Origin: Dactylis glomerata
Taxonomy: Eukaryota; Streptophyta; Magnoliopsida; Poales; Poaceae
Direction of reading: 5' to 3'
DNA length: 64,000 nucleotides
Assembly (NCBI GenBank): GCA_007115705.1
Contig: QXEO01000531.1
Location: 9,440,342 to 9,504,341 of the forward strand
A program made the position numbers and the translations under genes. Position 1 is the first letter of the stretch. Each line of letters opens with the position of its first letter. Below are positions 41,901 to 54,316 of the stretch, one piece after another. Below the pieces are notes generated by a model that saw only the letters and a list, made by a program, of their open reading frames with translations, did no database searches and was not told where the DNA came from.

Positions 41901-43002
41901 CGGCTGGAGCAGCGCCGGTGACGATGTGCTTCGGGTGCTGGATGATGGCATTGATCTGCGGTGATTTGAATCAAGGCAAGCGGTCAGGGAGATGCGCTAG
42001 AACAAGGGAAGACGACTGGGAGAAGGAGGAGGGCTAGGACTCACCGGCGGCGCCAGATTTGGCCGAAGCATCTGCAGATGGGTAGATCTCCGGCGACGAA
42101 TTCTGTCGTTTCTGGTGGTGCTTCGTGAGAGCAGAGAAAAGGAGGCGAGGGAGGAGACACAGGGCTATTTATAGCCGACTCTAGCTTGCAGGAGGGGCTA
42201 CGATTCGAGCACTGGTGAGATCGGACGGTGCAGAGGGCAGCCGTGCTTGGGCTGGACTACGTCACGAGGAAGGAGGAGCTTCTGACGCGCGGGCCCAAGC
42301 TGTCAGCTACTGGTGGTGTACCAGTTTGGGAGAGAAAAGAATTGGGCTATGGGCTGAGTTGGTGGTTGGGCCGAGTTGGTGCCCGGCGGCCTGCTTCCAT
42401 ATTTTTTGTTCTGATTCCTTTTCTTATTCTGTTTTTCCTATTTTCCTTCATATAATTTACAAAAATGCTTCAAATCAATTCAAACCACTTTCAGAAATTT
42501 TCTAAAAATCAATGCAACGCTTTAGCACTGCAAGAGAACTAGTTTTCAGAATTGGAACAAGATTTTCAAAAAGATTCAGAAACTTAACAAAAGGCTTTGC
42601 TTGCATGAAGCAAAAATAGAATTAGGATTTTGAAGTTAATCCTTTTAAAATAATAGTTTATAAATTAATAATTGAGGATCACTCTCAATCGTAGTTTTGC
42701 TAAAACAACTCTTAACAACCATCACCTTTTTGTAAACTATTTTCATGCAAGCAAGCTTGCATAAGTTTTTTAAATAAAGGATGGAAATTAGTATTTTGAA
42801 ATCTTTCTCTTTCTCAAAGTAGCATCTTCAAGAAATCTTTCTCAAAGTAGCATCTTCAAGAAATAATAGACAGTGTGAATAGTTTTCTAATTAAGCTTTT
42901 AAATAAACTCAAAAGTTTTAAATCCTTGTGAATTATGAATCAATACTAGCAAAACAAAAGAAAAAATTTCCCCCAAAATGTTAAAATCTTGGGATGTTAC
43001 AG
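38946..43002 (-). repeat. 3' LTR of LARD-B (4057 bp)
   Basis: Plus-strand TGTAGTGACCTCACC to CTTGGGATGTTACA. The TATA-type motif CTATTTATAG at 42165-42174 would drive minus-strand transcription. Internal direct repeat of about 50 bp at 40697-40773 (TTCAACTCCTTGTCTTCTC twice). It keeps about 60 bases near 39433-39490 that the 5' LTR lacks, apparently deleted between short CCACCAG repeats. Confidence 0.9.
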
Positions 43003-43882
43003 ACTACCACCCTTAAAAGAAATCTCATCCCCGAGATTTGGATAGGCTAGAAAGAAAGATGGGTTTGGGATACTAGGTGGGCTACCACCCTTAAAAGAAA
43101 CCTTTGTTGATATTCTAGGTTTTGGGGTTCAGACGGGGCACACCTTGGTTTTGACTTGGCACCGGGTCATCTTCCATTGCAAGTCATCTTCAATGGTAAG
43201 CTTGTGCTTCATCCTCACCGGATTCCTACGTTTTGGCAACACTGGCCTATTGTAAGGATACAATATTTTATCCTCCTAAGGTTTGGGTTTAACAACGTCG
43301 TCTCTCTTGTAGGTATGTCTCTCTAGAATTACCATTCCTCATATCAAGAGCGAACAATTTGAGTAGTCATCATGGGGGCCAATCCATGTCGCACCCAATC
43401 ATTACCTTGTATTTGGTTTGGTGTATCTCGCATTCTAACTCTTGGTCTCCTCACTAGTTTTGACAAAATATTCTATGAATATTAAATCCATGCTTCCATT
43501 CTTGTTAAAAATTTTAGGAAACAAATCTATCGATCCTTGGCTATTGTTTGCGTGAAAATTCTTGAAGTAGTAGAACCCTTCATTGATCTTTTCCTTGGCG
43601 AAACTTGTTTTCCATGCAACTTCATCTTATGGGAAATAACAACATTACTAAAGCGAGATTAGTATAAAGGATTGATTTGAAAGATACATGAAGATTTTCA
43701 TTCCACCTATTACATCATGAGAGTACTACCCACACCACATAGTCTTTTATTTCACTCCTTACATGACATTTATTCCAAGACAGCAGTTGCATACGGTATC
43801 TTCTACATTGGTAGCTCATCGATGTGTTACCATATCCCACTATGGTGTGTCATCCTTCAGTTGTCCTTATTTACTGGCGCTC
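43003..43882 (-). other. LARD-B interior, 3' part
   Basis: Non-coding: polypurine tract next to the LTR (43003-43021 on plus: GACTACCACCCTTAAAAG) and its second copy at 43081-43100. The rest shows no gene on either strand. Confidence 0.5.
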
Positions 43883-44662
43883 TTAGTACTTCTCAGGACA
43901 CTTATTTGCATAATGTCCTTTGTCGCCACATTTGTAACAAGTGACAAGGCTGAGATCCTTTCCTACTTTGCTAATACCTTTCTTCTTCTTTGGCTTCTTC
44001 AGGGCTAGAAGATCTTCCAATTCTTGCTTCTCATACTCCGTCACGATTGTGGGAAATCTTTCCCTCTTCTTGCAGTTATTTTTGGTTACTTGTAGTCTTC
44101 TGCTCGGGTTGTTTCTCTTGGTGGTGACAAAATATTTTGCCTCCTTGGGCTCGAATTCAGCACCTGCTTTCCCGAGTGAGTGATGTAACTTCTGCTTGAC
44201 TTGTTGATTCACTTTATCCACCATAGCGTTGAGATGACATTCCGCGAGGACGTGATTTGTTCCTTCACACAAAAGACACGTAACCTTCGACAAGCGGCAT
44301 TCTTCATTACAATGATCTCTTCCACAACTATGGCATTGCTCCTCACAATCCTTAGGTATATGTCCTATATCTCCACAGAGTTTGCAAGCTTGGTTTCTTA
44401 TCACAACATGTTCTTCGGGCTTGTCGTTGCTTGGATCACTTGGTGATACGTTGTTGCTGTTAGTCATGATCTGAGATGCCAATTGCACAATGTGAGTATG
44501 TGCATCTAGCATTTGCTGCACTCCTGGGGGTAATTCATTGCTCTTGTTGCTGATCATATTTTGGGTTACCACTTGACTCAATTGGGTATGCGCTTCCATC
44601 ATCCTTTGCATCACTAAGTCCATCTGAGAGTTGTTGAGGCTGTTCTGGCTTTGACGATGCAT
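43883..44662 (-). CDS. Zinc-knuckle gag-like protein of LARD-B
   Basis: Open frame of 259 codons from the first ATG, 44662-44660 (MHRQSQNSLNNSQMD); the frame continues upstream without an ATG. It has four Cys/His clusters: CKLCGDIGHIPKDC, CHSCGRDHCNEEC (one residue shorter), CLLCEGTNHVLAEC close together, and CYKCGDKGHYANKC at the very C-terminus. Between them lies a basic stretch with ALKKPKKKKGISK. The N-terminal 80 residues are Gln/Asn/Met-rich with a repeat (MEAHTQLSQVV, LDAHTHIVQLA). CCHC knuckles bind RNA in retroelement gag proteins; the role here is presumably packaging. LARD-A has a decayed single knuckle at the matching place. It is the only intact gene of this element. Confidence 0.65.
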   Translation of the reverse strand: MHRQSQNSLNNSQMDLVMQRMMEAHTQLSQVVTQNMISNKSNELPPGVQQMLDAHTHIVQLASQIMTNSNNVSPSDPSNDKPEEHVVIRNQACKLCGDIGHIPKDCEEQCHSCGRDHCNEECRLSKVTCLLCEGTNHVLAECHLNAMVDKVNQQVKQKLHHSLGKAGAEFEPKEAKYFVTTKRNNPSRRLQVTKNNCKKRERFPTIVTEYEKQELEDLLALKKPKKKKGISKVGKDLSLVTCYKCGDKGHYANKCPEKY

Positions 44663-44899
44663 CTGCTTAAGTTTTAGGGTAGGGTTTAGGTTTTTAACAT
44701 AGAGAAGAATTGAGTGAAAGATTCTAAAAATGTTCCTACCAGTTTGCAACAATTCAAGGAAAATCACCTTTCAATCAATAAACATTCAACAAGCACTCAA
44801 CTCATTACGCAATCAAGTTTTAATACAAACAAAAGGTACGATCATTCCACAAGTCGGTATGATCATAAACATTTATTACAATGACGTCGCTTATTAAAA

Positions 44900-45300
44900 G
44901 TCTTAAATGGAGGTCCAACTAAAGCTTCTTGGTTCCTTTTTCAGGCAGATCCGTTGTTTTGGTCTATCTGCTTCTTTAGAGCTACAATCAGATCATATTG
45001 GGTGATGTTGAGATCATCCTGAACACTAAGCTTGAATGCAAGTTCTACCATGTCTCCTTGAATGGGCAAGTAGCTCATCGTTTGCAAAACAGTTTGTTGG
45101 TCCTATTGTTAACTAGATCCTTCATAAGAATTTCTAACTCCTAGAACTATTGATGCATAGAGTTCTTCTTCTAGACTTCTTCAATTTGCTTCCTTTGATG
45201 ATAGAGGTGGGTGGATCTTGAAGTCCTTTGAGGTGTTGAAGTTGAAGCTCTTTGTCTTTGAGTTGAAATAAAGAGAAGTAGAGCCAAAAATGACCAAGGG
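44900..45300 (-). pseudogene. Coiled-coil ORF remnant of LARD-B
   Basis: On the minus strand around 45040-44940 the reading KLSVQDDLNITQYDLIVAL, then KKQIDQNNGSA and a stop, aligns with the end of the LARD-A ORF (LSVQGDL...LKQLDQNNGSA). Upstream the frame is broken. It shows that both LARDs once coded the same first ORF ahead of the zinc-knuckle part. Confidence 0.5.
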
Positions 45301-45414
45301 AAGAGTTTACGAGGTAATGAGTGTGTAAATTTTAACTTAAAAATAAAAGCAACTCCTATATTTCTAAGGGGTCTTTGTCCAATCCTAGGGTCATGAACCT
45401 AAGGGCAACACAAT

Positions 45415-45426
45415 GCTCTGATACCA
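45415..45426 (-). promoter_or_regulatory. Primer-binding site of LARD-B (tRNA-Met type)
   Basis: GCTCTGATACCA on plus, that is TGGTATCAGAGC on minus, two bases from the 5' LTR. Confidence 0.85.
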
Positions 45427-45995
45427 TCTGTAGTGACCTCACCTTTTAAAGATGACAATCCCTGTGCTTTTTGGTGCTAGTCCCTGGATCAAACGCTAGC
45501 ACACACAGTTTAAGATGTAATATCAAGAAACAAAGGTCATTTTATTACATCGCATGATCCAGCAATTACATAAAGAAACTTTACAATGCTCATAGCATAG
45601 AGCTTTCAGAGTTTACAATGAAAACATAAATAGCATGGAGTCCTTCTTCTTCATGTGCCACAGGCGAACATGCTGTAGATAGACTCGTAACCCTGTCATA
45701 CCTTTCTTATTGTCAAAACCTGCAACATGAAACATTGCAGCCACAAAGGGTCAATACACTTGAATTGTATTGGCAAGATGTCACTTTTTGGTGGACTCAA
45801 ATGGAATCCTAACACTTACATGAATATTTGGCTAAGTGGATCTTCATGCTAAGCTTACAGAAAAGCAATTGTTTATCCTACTTTTCAAAAGATCTCATTT
45901 TTCTTTTAAAACACTATTGGAATCCACCAGGTGTAGACAATTATGATCACACAACAATCCCTTGTTAACCACTCAAGTTTTAATTTAAAGAAGTT

Positions 45996-47560
45996 TTTTT
46001 TTGACACATAAACAGTGGGGAAGGCCCCCACTGTGCCATTTTTCATTTTTATAGAAGGACAAATATGTACAGAGTTTTAACTAGTAGAGAAATTACAAAG
46101 TATCCAGCCAGTTTTGCATTCCTTCCTTAAGACTAGGTTTAACCCTATGTCTGATCATACCAACAGATGTTTTAAAAAATGAGTAGCAGCGGTTCAAATC
46201 TCTGTGCATTCCATCAAAGACGATTCCATTCCTTTCATTCCAAATGCTCCAGCATCCACACATCAGAGCTTCTTTGAAGAAAAGATTTGAAGATCTGTTT
46301 TTTGCATCAATGATCATATTGATCAAGTCAAAGTCTAGATTCCATTCTTCACCAATTTTCCACCAGAAAGTTTGGCTGAAGTCGCATTCAAAGAATAAAT
46401 GCATCATAGTTTCTTCCACCTGATCGTCACACAATATGTAGGACTTTGATTCAATATGGAAGTTCTTCCTGGCCAGGAGGTTCCTGGTATTAAGTCTGTC
46501 CTGTAGCAGCACCCAGAAGAAAAACTTTTGCTTGGGGAGACAACAAGATTTCCAAATCCATTTGTATGGAGGAGGAGCTGTATCAGACTCAGTTAATTTA
46601 AGATATACCTTTCTAGTGGGATATTTACCAATGTGGCCAGGAAATGACCACAGATCAGATGTCATCTCATTATCGTCTTGGGAAATCGTCTGAATAATGT
46701 CAATTAACTTGTTGCATTGCTCAACAGCGATAATAGACAGAGGGAGATTAAAGATCTCATATATGTCAGATTGGCTCTGATGAATAACGTTATGGAGAGT
46801 GATCCTCTTGGATTTTGCAAATGAGAATAGTTGAGGGAAACTATTTTTCAGAGCAGTGTCATTGTACCAAATGTCATGCCAGAATAAAATGGAGTCGCCA
46901 GCAACTGGTTTGCATTTGAATATCTCTTTGAATTCCTTGTTGTATGAAAGACAGTCTTTCCACCAGAAAGATCCTTTAAGGTGATTTTCATCAGGTAACT
47001 CACCATTACCTTAGTGTGCTCTCCATACAAGGTTAACCCATGGAATATTTGCTCGGTTATAGAATTTATAGAGATTTTTCATCATTAGGGCTTTATTCTG
47101 AACTCTCAGTTTAATAAGCCCCAGGCCACCAGATTTTTTGGACAGACAGACATTGTCCCATTTGACCAAGCATTTCCCACTTTTATTGATGTCTTTTCCA
47201 TACCAGAGGAAATTCCTAGCAGCCCCATCAACATGGTCAAGGCATGTGAAGGGAACTTTCATGGCACACATAGCATGATTTCGGATAGCAGTAATGACAG
47301 CTTTAATTGTGACAAGCCTTGAGCTGTAAGCAAGCATGTTGGCAATACCAGCTAATTTCTTATCAACTCTGCATATGATAGGCATCAAGTCATCAACTTT
47401 TGGTTTAGTAGATCCCAATGGAAGACCAAGATATGTAAATGGGAGAACTTCCACTTTGCAACCAAAAGCACTAGCTAATTCCTGACACTTTTCCTGGGAA
47501 ATATTAATAGGCACCATGGAGGACTTGTGATAATTGATTCTGAGCCCAGTAGACTTGTGA
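45996..47560 (-). mobile_element. 5'-truncated LINE (L1-like non-LTR retrotransposon)
   Basis: 1565 bp on the minus strand with a short poly(A) end (T run at 45994-46002 on plus), flanked by the 15 bp TSD TAATTTAAAGAAGTT (45981-45995 and 47561-47575). It keeps only the 3' part of ORF2. 5' truncation and long TSD are typical of L1-like retroposition. Confidence 0.9.
46093..47560 (-). pseudogene. LINE ORF2 fragment: RT C-terminus and zf-RVT domain
   Basis: First the end of the RT domain (about 47560-47011): TGLRINYHKSSMVPIN, LPFTYLGLPLGSTKPKVDD, ARNFLWYGKDINKSGKCLVK and KKSGGLGLIKLRVQNKALMM, all typical of plant L1-like ORF2. After a short broken stretch, 46665-46093 gives the zf-RVT domain: YKWIWKSCCLPKQKFFFWVL, LNTRNLLARKNFHIESKSYI, CDDQVEETMMHLFFECDF and GCWSIWNERNGIVFDG, ending LDTL. 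The endonuclease and catalytic RT core are missing because of the truncation. There are stops between 47011 and 46665. Confidence 0.85.
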
Positions 47561-50403
47561 TAATTTAAAGAAGTTGGGATGAGGAGATCCTTGAACAACT
47601 TCAAATACATGTCGCTCAAAGTTGTCCGTAATCGGGGACACGGCTAAGTACTTAGTTTTTAACCCTCTGCAGAGGTGGTGCACTTTTCCCACAAGACTCA
47701 GTCAACCTCTTTTGCCATGATGCTCATTTTGCTCAAATGGCCAAGTGAAGACTAAGACGAGACTTTTCAGAAGCAATGCCTTAGACCAACCCGGACGCGT
47801 TCCATCCTACAATTCACTACCACCCTCTATCCGTCTGGCTGAGTTCTCACAACTTAATTGGTCAAGACAGAGACCATATGACTCGTGGTTGCACTGGAAC
47901 CTTCACGACTTGAACGTCTCCAATCTCTTTGTTCCTGGGTGGCCGTCCACAAGTGAGATACACATGACCGCCATATACATGTCTCCGATGAACCACTCAA
48001 CATAAATCCAAAACAACCACTTCCACCCAGGTGGTTCATTAACTTAGTTGTTTTCTTAGTTTTTGCAAAACATAGTTCTCAAACTTGATAAAAGAACATG
48101 TGGAATCCCAACCATGAATTCTATAGCACAACTAAGCAATCTACACTTACGATGTTTCTTCTAACAAGGTAATCAGGGATATCCTAAATAGGAGATAGCA
48201 AGCCTAACAATCTACACATGCATATTAATAAAAGAAGAGAAACACTACATGCATAGTAAACCATCATTGGGAATTTTTTTGAACAAGAGTGACACTTGCC
48301 TTAGAAATTTCTGAAGATCGTACTTCTCTTAATCAACACATGTGGCTCTCCGTACAACTATAAGATAGAAAGTAACACAACATAAACACACCATTCAAAG
48401 CAACATAATCAACAAGACAACACAAGTGTTTATTTGTCTTAGCTTAGTCTTCAGTTGTCTTAGTGATATTTGAACAAAAGGTTGTGCCCTGAAGTTGACT
48501 TGATAGGGATGGAGAGATTGGCTAAGTCAAGGACTTAAAAGATTGATGGGGGTTTTCTAAATTGTTTAGGAAGTTTTAAACACTTAGCAAAAATAGCTTA
48601 AGGATATTCTTTAGGCTTGGTTTGAGAAGTTGGATGAATAATTTCTAAGTCATGGGGTCTAACACTTTCATCTTCTTGACTTGGGGCTCTCTTCTCTTGA
48701 TCTTCTTCTTTTGACTTCAACTCCTTGTCTTCTCTTCAACTTATTGTTTTGCCTTCAACTCCTTGTCTTCTCTTCAACTTCTTCTCCATGGTCTTGATAT
48801 GGGGAAACTTCTATGTCATAGTGTTGGAGGGGTAGTCAAAACACTTAGAAGAATTTTGGATGAGATGGAGTTTGATAGTTTTGCACTTGGCAAGATAGAG
48901 AGTAGATTTTTACTAAGTTATGGTATATTTGATGTGGTCATTAGGACTTAGGATTATTCACACCTTTGCAAAGTGGAACAAAGTCATATAGCACAAAGTG
49001 CATGATAGGAAATTGGGCCTTGATATTTGCAAGGTGCTCATATAACACCACTATATTTTGCAAAAAGATGAACTAATAGAGTTGACTCTTGGAAAAGTGT
49101 GAAAAAAGTGTGTGAAGTATTCTGGTGGTTTTCTATTATCAAGATATTCAATTTTGCAAAAGGAATTATGCCTAAAATAATTATAGAATTAAATCTAGGG
49201 GGAAAATACTCAAATCCTCATTTGAATTTGAATATTCGATAAAATTTGCCCAAATAATTTGTGCAGTAGTTCTACTGGATAGGGAATAACAATATGATCA
49301 TATTGCGAAAAGAATCAATTGAAAAGGATTTATAGAATTTGAACTATATTAAAAATACTCAAATTCACATATTTAAATTTGAATGTTTTTAACTAATTTC
49401 AAAAATCAAATTTTATTACAGAATAGTGTTCTACACATTTTTAGGAGTTCATAGACATATTATTTGTAATTTTTGGATAACCAGAACAGAAGATATGATT
49501 TTTCTAAAATTCAGACATTTTCTAATTTTAAACCTAATTCGAAATCCTTTTAAATCAGAGGGCTGCCACGTGGTTCTATCCTATTTGCCGATACCGGTTC
49601 GACCAGATCCAAGATTTGGGCCGTAGGATCTTAAGAAGATCGGACGCACGAGATTAGCCCATACCGCTTCGTTTAAGTCATCTATTCTTGGCTGTTAGAT
49701 CTAGATCCAACGGACGAGATTAAAAAGGGAGGGGCTCACCTGGCTAGGTTAGGTTTTCGGCGAGGAATTGCCAGCGAGGCGCGGAGATGTCGATCTCCAG
49801 GGAGCTTGTGAGGACCTCTGGACAACGGCAAGGTCACGACGACGTTCAGCTTGACGAGAGGGATCCGATGGTGGTGATGGCGTGCTCGATTGCGTCCAGA
49901 TGAAGGAGAGGGAGGCGGCTGGAGCGGCGCCGGTGATGATGTGCTTTGGGTGCTGGATGATGGCGTCGATCTACGGCGATTTGAATCAAGGCAAGCGGTC
50001 AGGGAGATGTGCTAGAACAAGGGAAGACGACTAGGAGAAGGAGGAGGGCTAGGACTCACCGGCGGCGCCAGATTTGGCCAGAAGCGCCTGCAGATGGGCA
50101 GAGCTCCGGCGACAAATTCCGTCGTTTCTGGTGGTGCTTCGTGAGAGAAGAGAAAAGGAGGCGAGGGAGGAGATGTAGGGCTATTTATAGCCAGCTCTAG
50201 CTTGCAGGAGGGGCTAGGGTTTGAGCGCTGGCAAGATCGGACGGTGCAGAGGGCAGACGTGCTTGGGCTGGACTGCGTCGTGAGGAAGGAGGAGCTTCTG
50301 ACGCGCGGGCCTGGGCTATCAGCTGCTGGTGTTTTACCGGTTCGGGAGAGAAAAGAGTTGGGCTGCGGGCTGAGTTGGTGGCTGGGCCGAGTTGGTGCCC
50401 GGC

Positions 50404-53400
50404 TGTAACATCCCAAGATTTTATCAAATTTTGGGGGATTTTTTGTTTTGTTTTGCTTATGTTGATTGAAAATTCACAGGGATTTGAAACTTTTGAGTTA
50501 TTTAAAAACTTTATTAGAAAACTATTTCAAACTTTCTAGTAATTTTTGAAGAACCCTTTTGAAAAAATTAAATTTTCAAAAATACTATTGGGTGTTTATG
50601 CAAACCTATGCAAGCGTATTTGCACATGATGTATTTATAAAAAGGTTTATTTTAAATAAAGTATGCATTTTTGAAACTATATTTGAAAATGAATTTCAAA
50701 TATTATTTTATAAAATATTTTCTCTGGTTTTAAAGGATTATTTTTCAAACCATATTGCTATTTTGCATTATGCAAATAAAGCCCTTTTTGACCAATTTAT
50801 AAAATTCTATTTAAAAATTAAATTTATTATGAAAATTTAGTTTTTATTATTTTAAAATGTTGTGTTGATTTTTTTTAAAAATTTAGAAATTGGTTTGAGC
50901 TCATTTGGAGCTAAAATGCAAAAGTTATGAAAGAAATAAGAAAACAGAAAAACGAAAGGAAAAAGAAATCCGAGCCGACCGGACCGACCCGGCCCAGCCG
51001 GCCCGTCATCTGCGCCGTGCGGAGCGGCAGATTCCATCCACCGCTCGCCCCGGGACAGCCCGCGTGCGCCGCCCGAAGTCTGCCCGATTTTTCTTTTATA
51101 TTTCCTGATTTTTCAGACCTACCTCCACTCAAATACGTATATCTCGAGATCTACAATGTATTTTTTGGATTCGTTTATTTCTACACGTTCCTAACTCGAA
51201 ACCCTAGCTCACCAACTGACCTACCTCTCTATATATAGCCCCGCCTCCGTACATCTACGTTTCTTTCCCCGAAATCCCAAAATCTTCTCTGCCGAAACTT
51301 TGTTTTGAATCTTTGAGCCTCTAAACTTCGTTATTTGCCTTTGGCATCTAAACAAGAGTTGTAGATCTCGTCGAGACGCTTCAATTCCGACCAACCTCAT
51401 CTCTTTTTGTCCACCGGAGCTCAAGTAAGACGTCCTCAAATATTTCAGATCTGATCTACAAGATCGGGTCTTGAGGCTAGCCCGTTGCTCGAAATCCAAA
51501 TTCCTTTGGTGAGTATATTCATCTTTCAATTCTCTACAACTTACTTATGGTGAGTTTTTCGTTTTGAGGTATGGATCTATGCATTTGAAACAGATCTAAT
51601 TTTGAGTCAACCAGAGCCAAATCGACCTTAAAGACGATCCTGAATCACCGCGCGTTCAACACGGAAGTTGTTCCTCTGGTTAATAGCTTTCCAACGCCGC
51701 AGGTCTCACCTCATTTTGTTCAGCGAGCTAAGAGCACGAAGCGGTTAAAGTTTCAGATCTCGTAAGGTATAATCCAGATCTAATTCACCTCGTTGTCCCA
51801 ATTGTAAAGTTAGTTTGTAGGGTAGATAGATCTAGTAATTATCTACAAGTTCATATAAAAAGTTTCTCAAAATAATAAACTTTTTTTGTTGACTTTTCTG
51901 ACGTTATCAGTCAACTCAGTCTACTGGTCAAAGTCAATTCCGGTCAATTCCCGAATTTAAAATTTCAGAAAATAAGACAAACTTTGGAAATTCATATCTT
52001 CTGATCTGTAACTCGAAAAATAACAAATAATATACCATTGGAAACCTTGAGACATGTAGAATCCAATGGTGCAATAATGTTTCATAGTTTCTATACTTAA
52101 TTTGAAATCATTTTTAAATTGAATTAAATCCTTCTATTACAATAATTAATTCATATCTTTTATTCTACACATCCAAAAATTACAAATTTGTAGTCTTTGG
52201 AATCCTCTAATCATGTAGAACATCATAGAATCAAGAAACATCAAAGCTGATATGTGCACACACTTTGTGCATTCGAATCTATCTAAATCACTAATTTGAT
52301 CATAATTTGAGTTCTAAAACTTATTTTAGAATGATTCCAGTTGCAGTAGCTTTGTTTTACTGCAAGTTATCCACTAGTATCACTTCCCAATTTTCTTGAG
52401 TCACTTCACAAATATTCAAATTCAAATATGAGAATTTGAGTATTTCCTTTATAGAATAATCCTATTTCATTTTCAGCAATGTTTCATTCTACATTAGTAA
52501 ATTCTATGATCATAGTTAGCTATCAAAGATCATCTTGGCACTACCTTGACACATATCATGTCTATCTAAATCTTGTTTGTCTAGTTCACATGTATTCAAA
52601 TTACAATTGAGTTATTTGAGTAAGATGTGTTGTATCTCAAACCCATATCTTGCTTAGTCCAATTCTCTCCAAATCATATTGATCTTTCCCCAATTAAGCT
52701 CTCAAATCCATATCTCACAATCCATAATTCTTTTGCCATATCTCTCTTATCATAGCATCTTAATAAACCTAAAATGTAGAACAAACCCTTTTCAATTGTT
52801 TGCCTTGTTGTATATGTTTGGATTGTATGGTGTGTTTATTTGTGTGCAATATTTCTTGTTTAGATTGTGAAGAGGAGCTGAACTACAAGTGTGATTGTTG
52901 TGAGTGTGTCGGTTGTTTCCAAGGCAAGTGACACACATTCTTCTACCTATTTTTACTATTGCACTAGTGTTTATCAGTAGTATGCATGATAGGTTGATTT
53001 TCAAAGAAGTTTATGAAATGCTTAGATCCCAGTAGTGTGTAGTTATCCTTTAAACCCCACTTGATAGGATTGCAAACTTACTTTGGAAAGTGATGCCATG
53101 CTTTGTTGATGAATTGATTTAAAGATTAAACTACAACCCCAATGAAACACCTGGGTGGAATTGGTATTGTTTGGTTTATGTTGAGTGGCTACCCAGGGCT
53201 ACACACCTGGCTATCAACCTAGGACATGTGTGGTGGTTATCACCTGGGGGTACACTTGTGGATGGCCACTCAGGATTAAAGAGATTATTATGTCTTCCAT
53301 GCTTAGAGTACTTCCAGTGCAGCCTTATGACATTATGGGCTCTGTCTTGATTGAGTATGATGTAAGGGTTCAACCAAGAGTACTGACATGAGGTTGTAGT

Positions 53401-54316
53401 TGATTGATAGGGGGTACGGTCAGACTAGTTTGGTTGAATGATTCTTCTTAAAGGTCTTGTCTTATTCTTCGGGGTAAAATAAGTCTTAAGGTGAAAGTGC
53501 ACAACCCTTGTAAGGTGTAAAACTAATCGATTAGCCGTGTCCCCGGTTATGGACAACTTGAGTCTCTAGACATGGTCTGTACGGAAGAATCTCATCACCT
53601 TTTCATAATTATTAGAATTGGTTTAAGAACAACTTTAGAGTGGTGGCTACTCAGGGCCATATACCTGGATATCAACCCATGGTATGTGGTGGTTATCACC
53701 TGAGAGTTATCCATGTTTTGTTGAGTAACTATCCAGAGCTACACAACTTGGCTATCAACCCAGGATTTGTGCGGTGGTTATCATCTGGGGGTTATCTTGA
53801 CCCTTAAAAGTTTTTAAATGATTAAAAATGTTTTGATTTGGAATATAGGATCAAACTTGCTTTATGAAAATTAGCCCAAAAGATCCACCAGCCAAATATC
53901 ATGTAGTATAGTCTTTACACAAATGCCACCAAATATGTGTCATTTGCCAGTATGTTGTTGTACTGACCCCTTTGGGGCTACATATTCAAACATGTAGGTT
54001 ATTCTGATGAGGAGTAGATGGAGGAGTCTCGAGCCTTCATACCAACATGACTGCCTGTGGCACTTGCTGAAGATGGAGGCTCATTGCAATTTACCTTTCG
54101 TTGTGCTTTAGTTGTGCTAAACTCTGGTATTCAAGCTAGTCCAAGTGGCTAAGCTATTTTTGTAAGGTTTAAAGACTATTGTATCTGGATTTGCGATGTA
54201 ATAAATGACACTATTTGCAATGATTACTATATTTTGTACTGTGGTGCTATCTACTGATCCAGGGAATGGCACAGTAACACAAGAGTTCTACCTTTGGTAA
54301 AAGGTAGGGCGCTACA
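50404..54316 (+). repeat. Solo LTR of the LARD-A family (3913 bp)
   Basis: TGTAACATCCCAAG to AGGTAGGGCGCTACA, flanked by CCGGC (50399-50403 and 54317-54321); the empty site is visible at about 42389 in the partner LTR. No interior or second LTR is present, so it is a solo LTR, the usual product of LTR-LTR recombination. It is clearly related to the LARD-A LTRs (shared GACATTATGGGCTCTGTC and CCTTGAGACATGTAGAATCC-like blocks) but diverged. Probable TATA box TATATATAG at 51230-51238. Confidence 0.9.
53181..53796 (+). repeat. Three dispersed ~72 bp repeats in the solo LTR
   Basis: Units at 53181-53255, 53641-53712 and 53721-53796 share GGCTATCAACC and GTGGTTATCACCTG-type blocks; the last two are nearly adjacent. 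The LARD-A LTR has only the end of one unit (GGGGTTATCTTGACCC). Confidence 0.6.
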
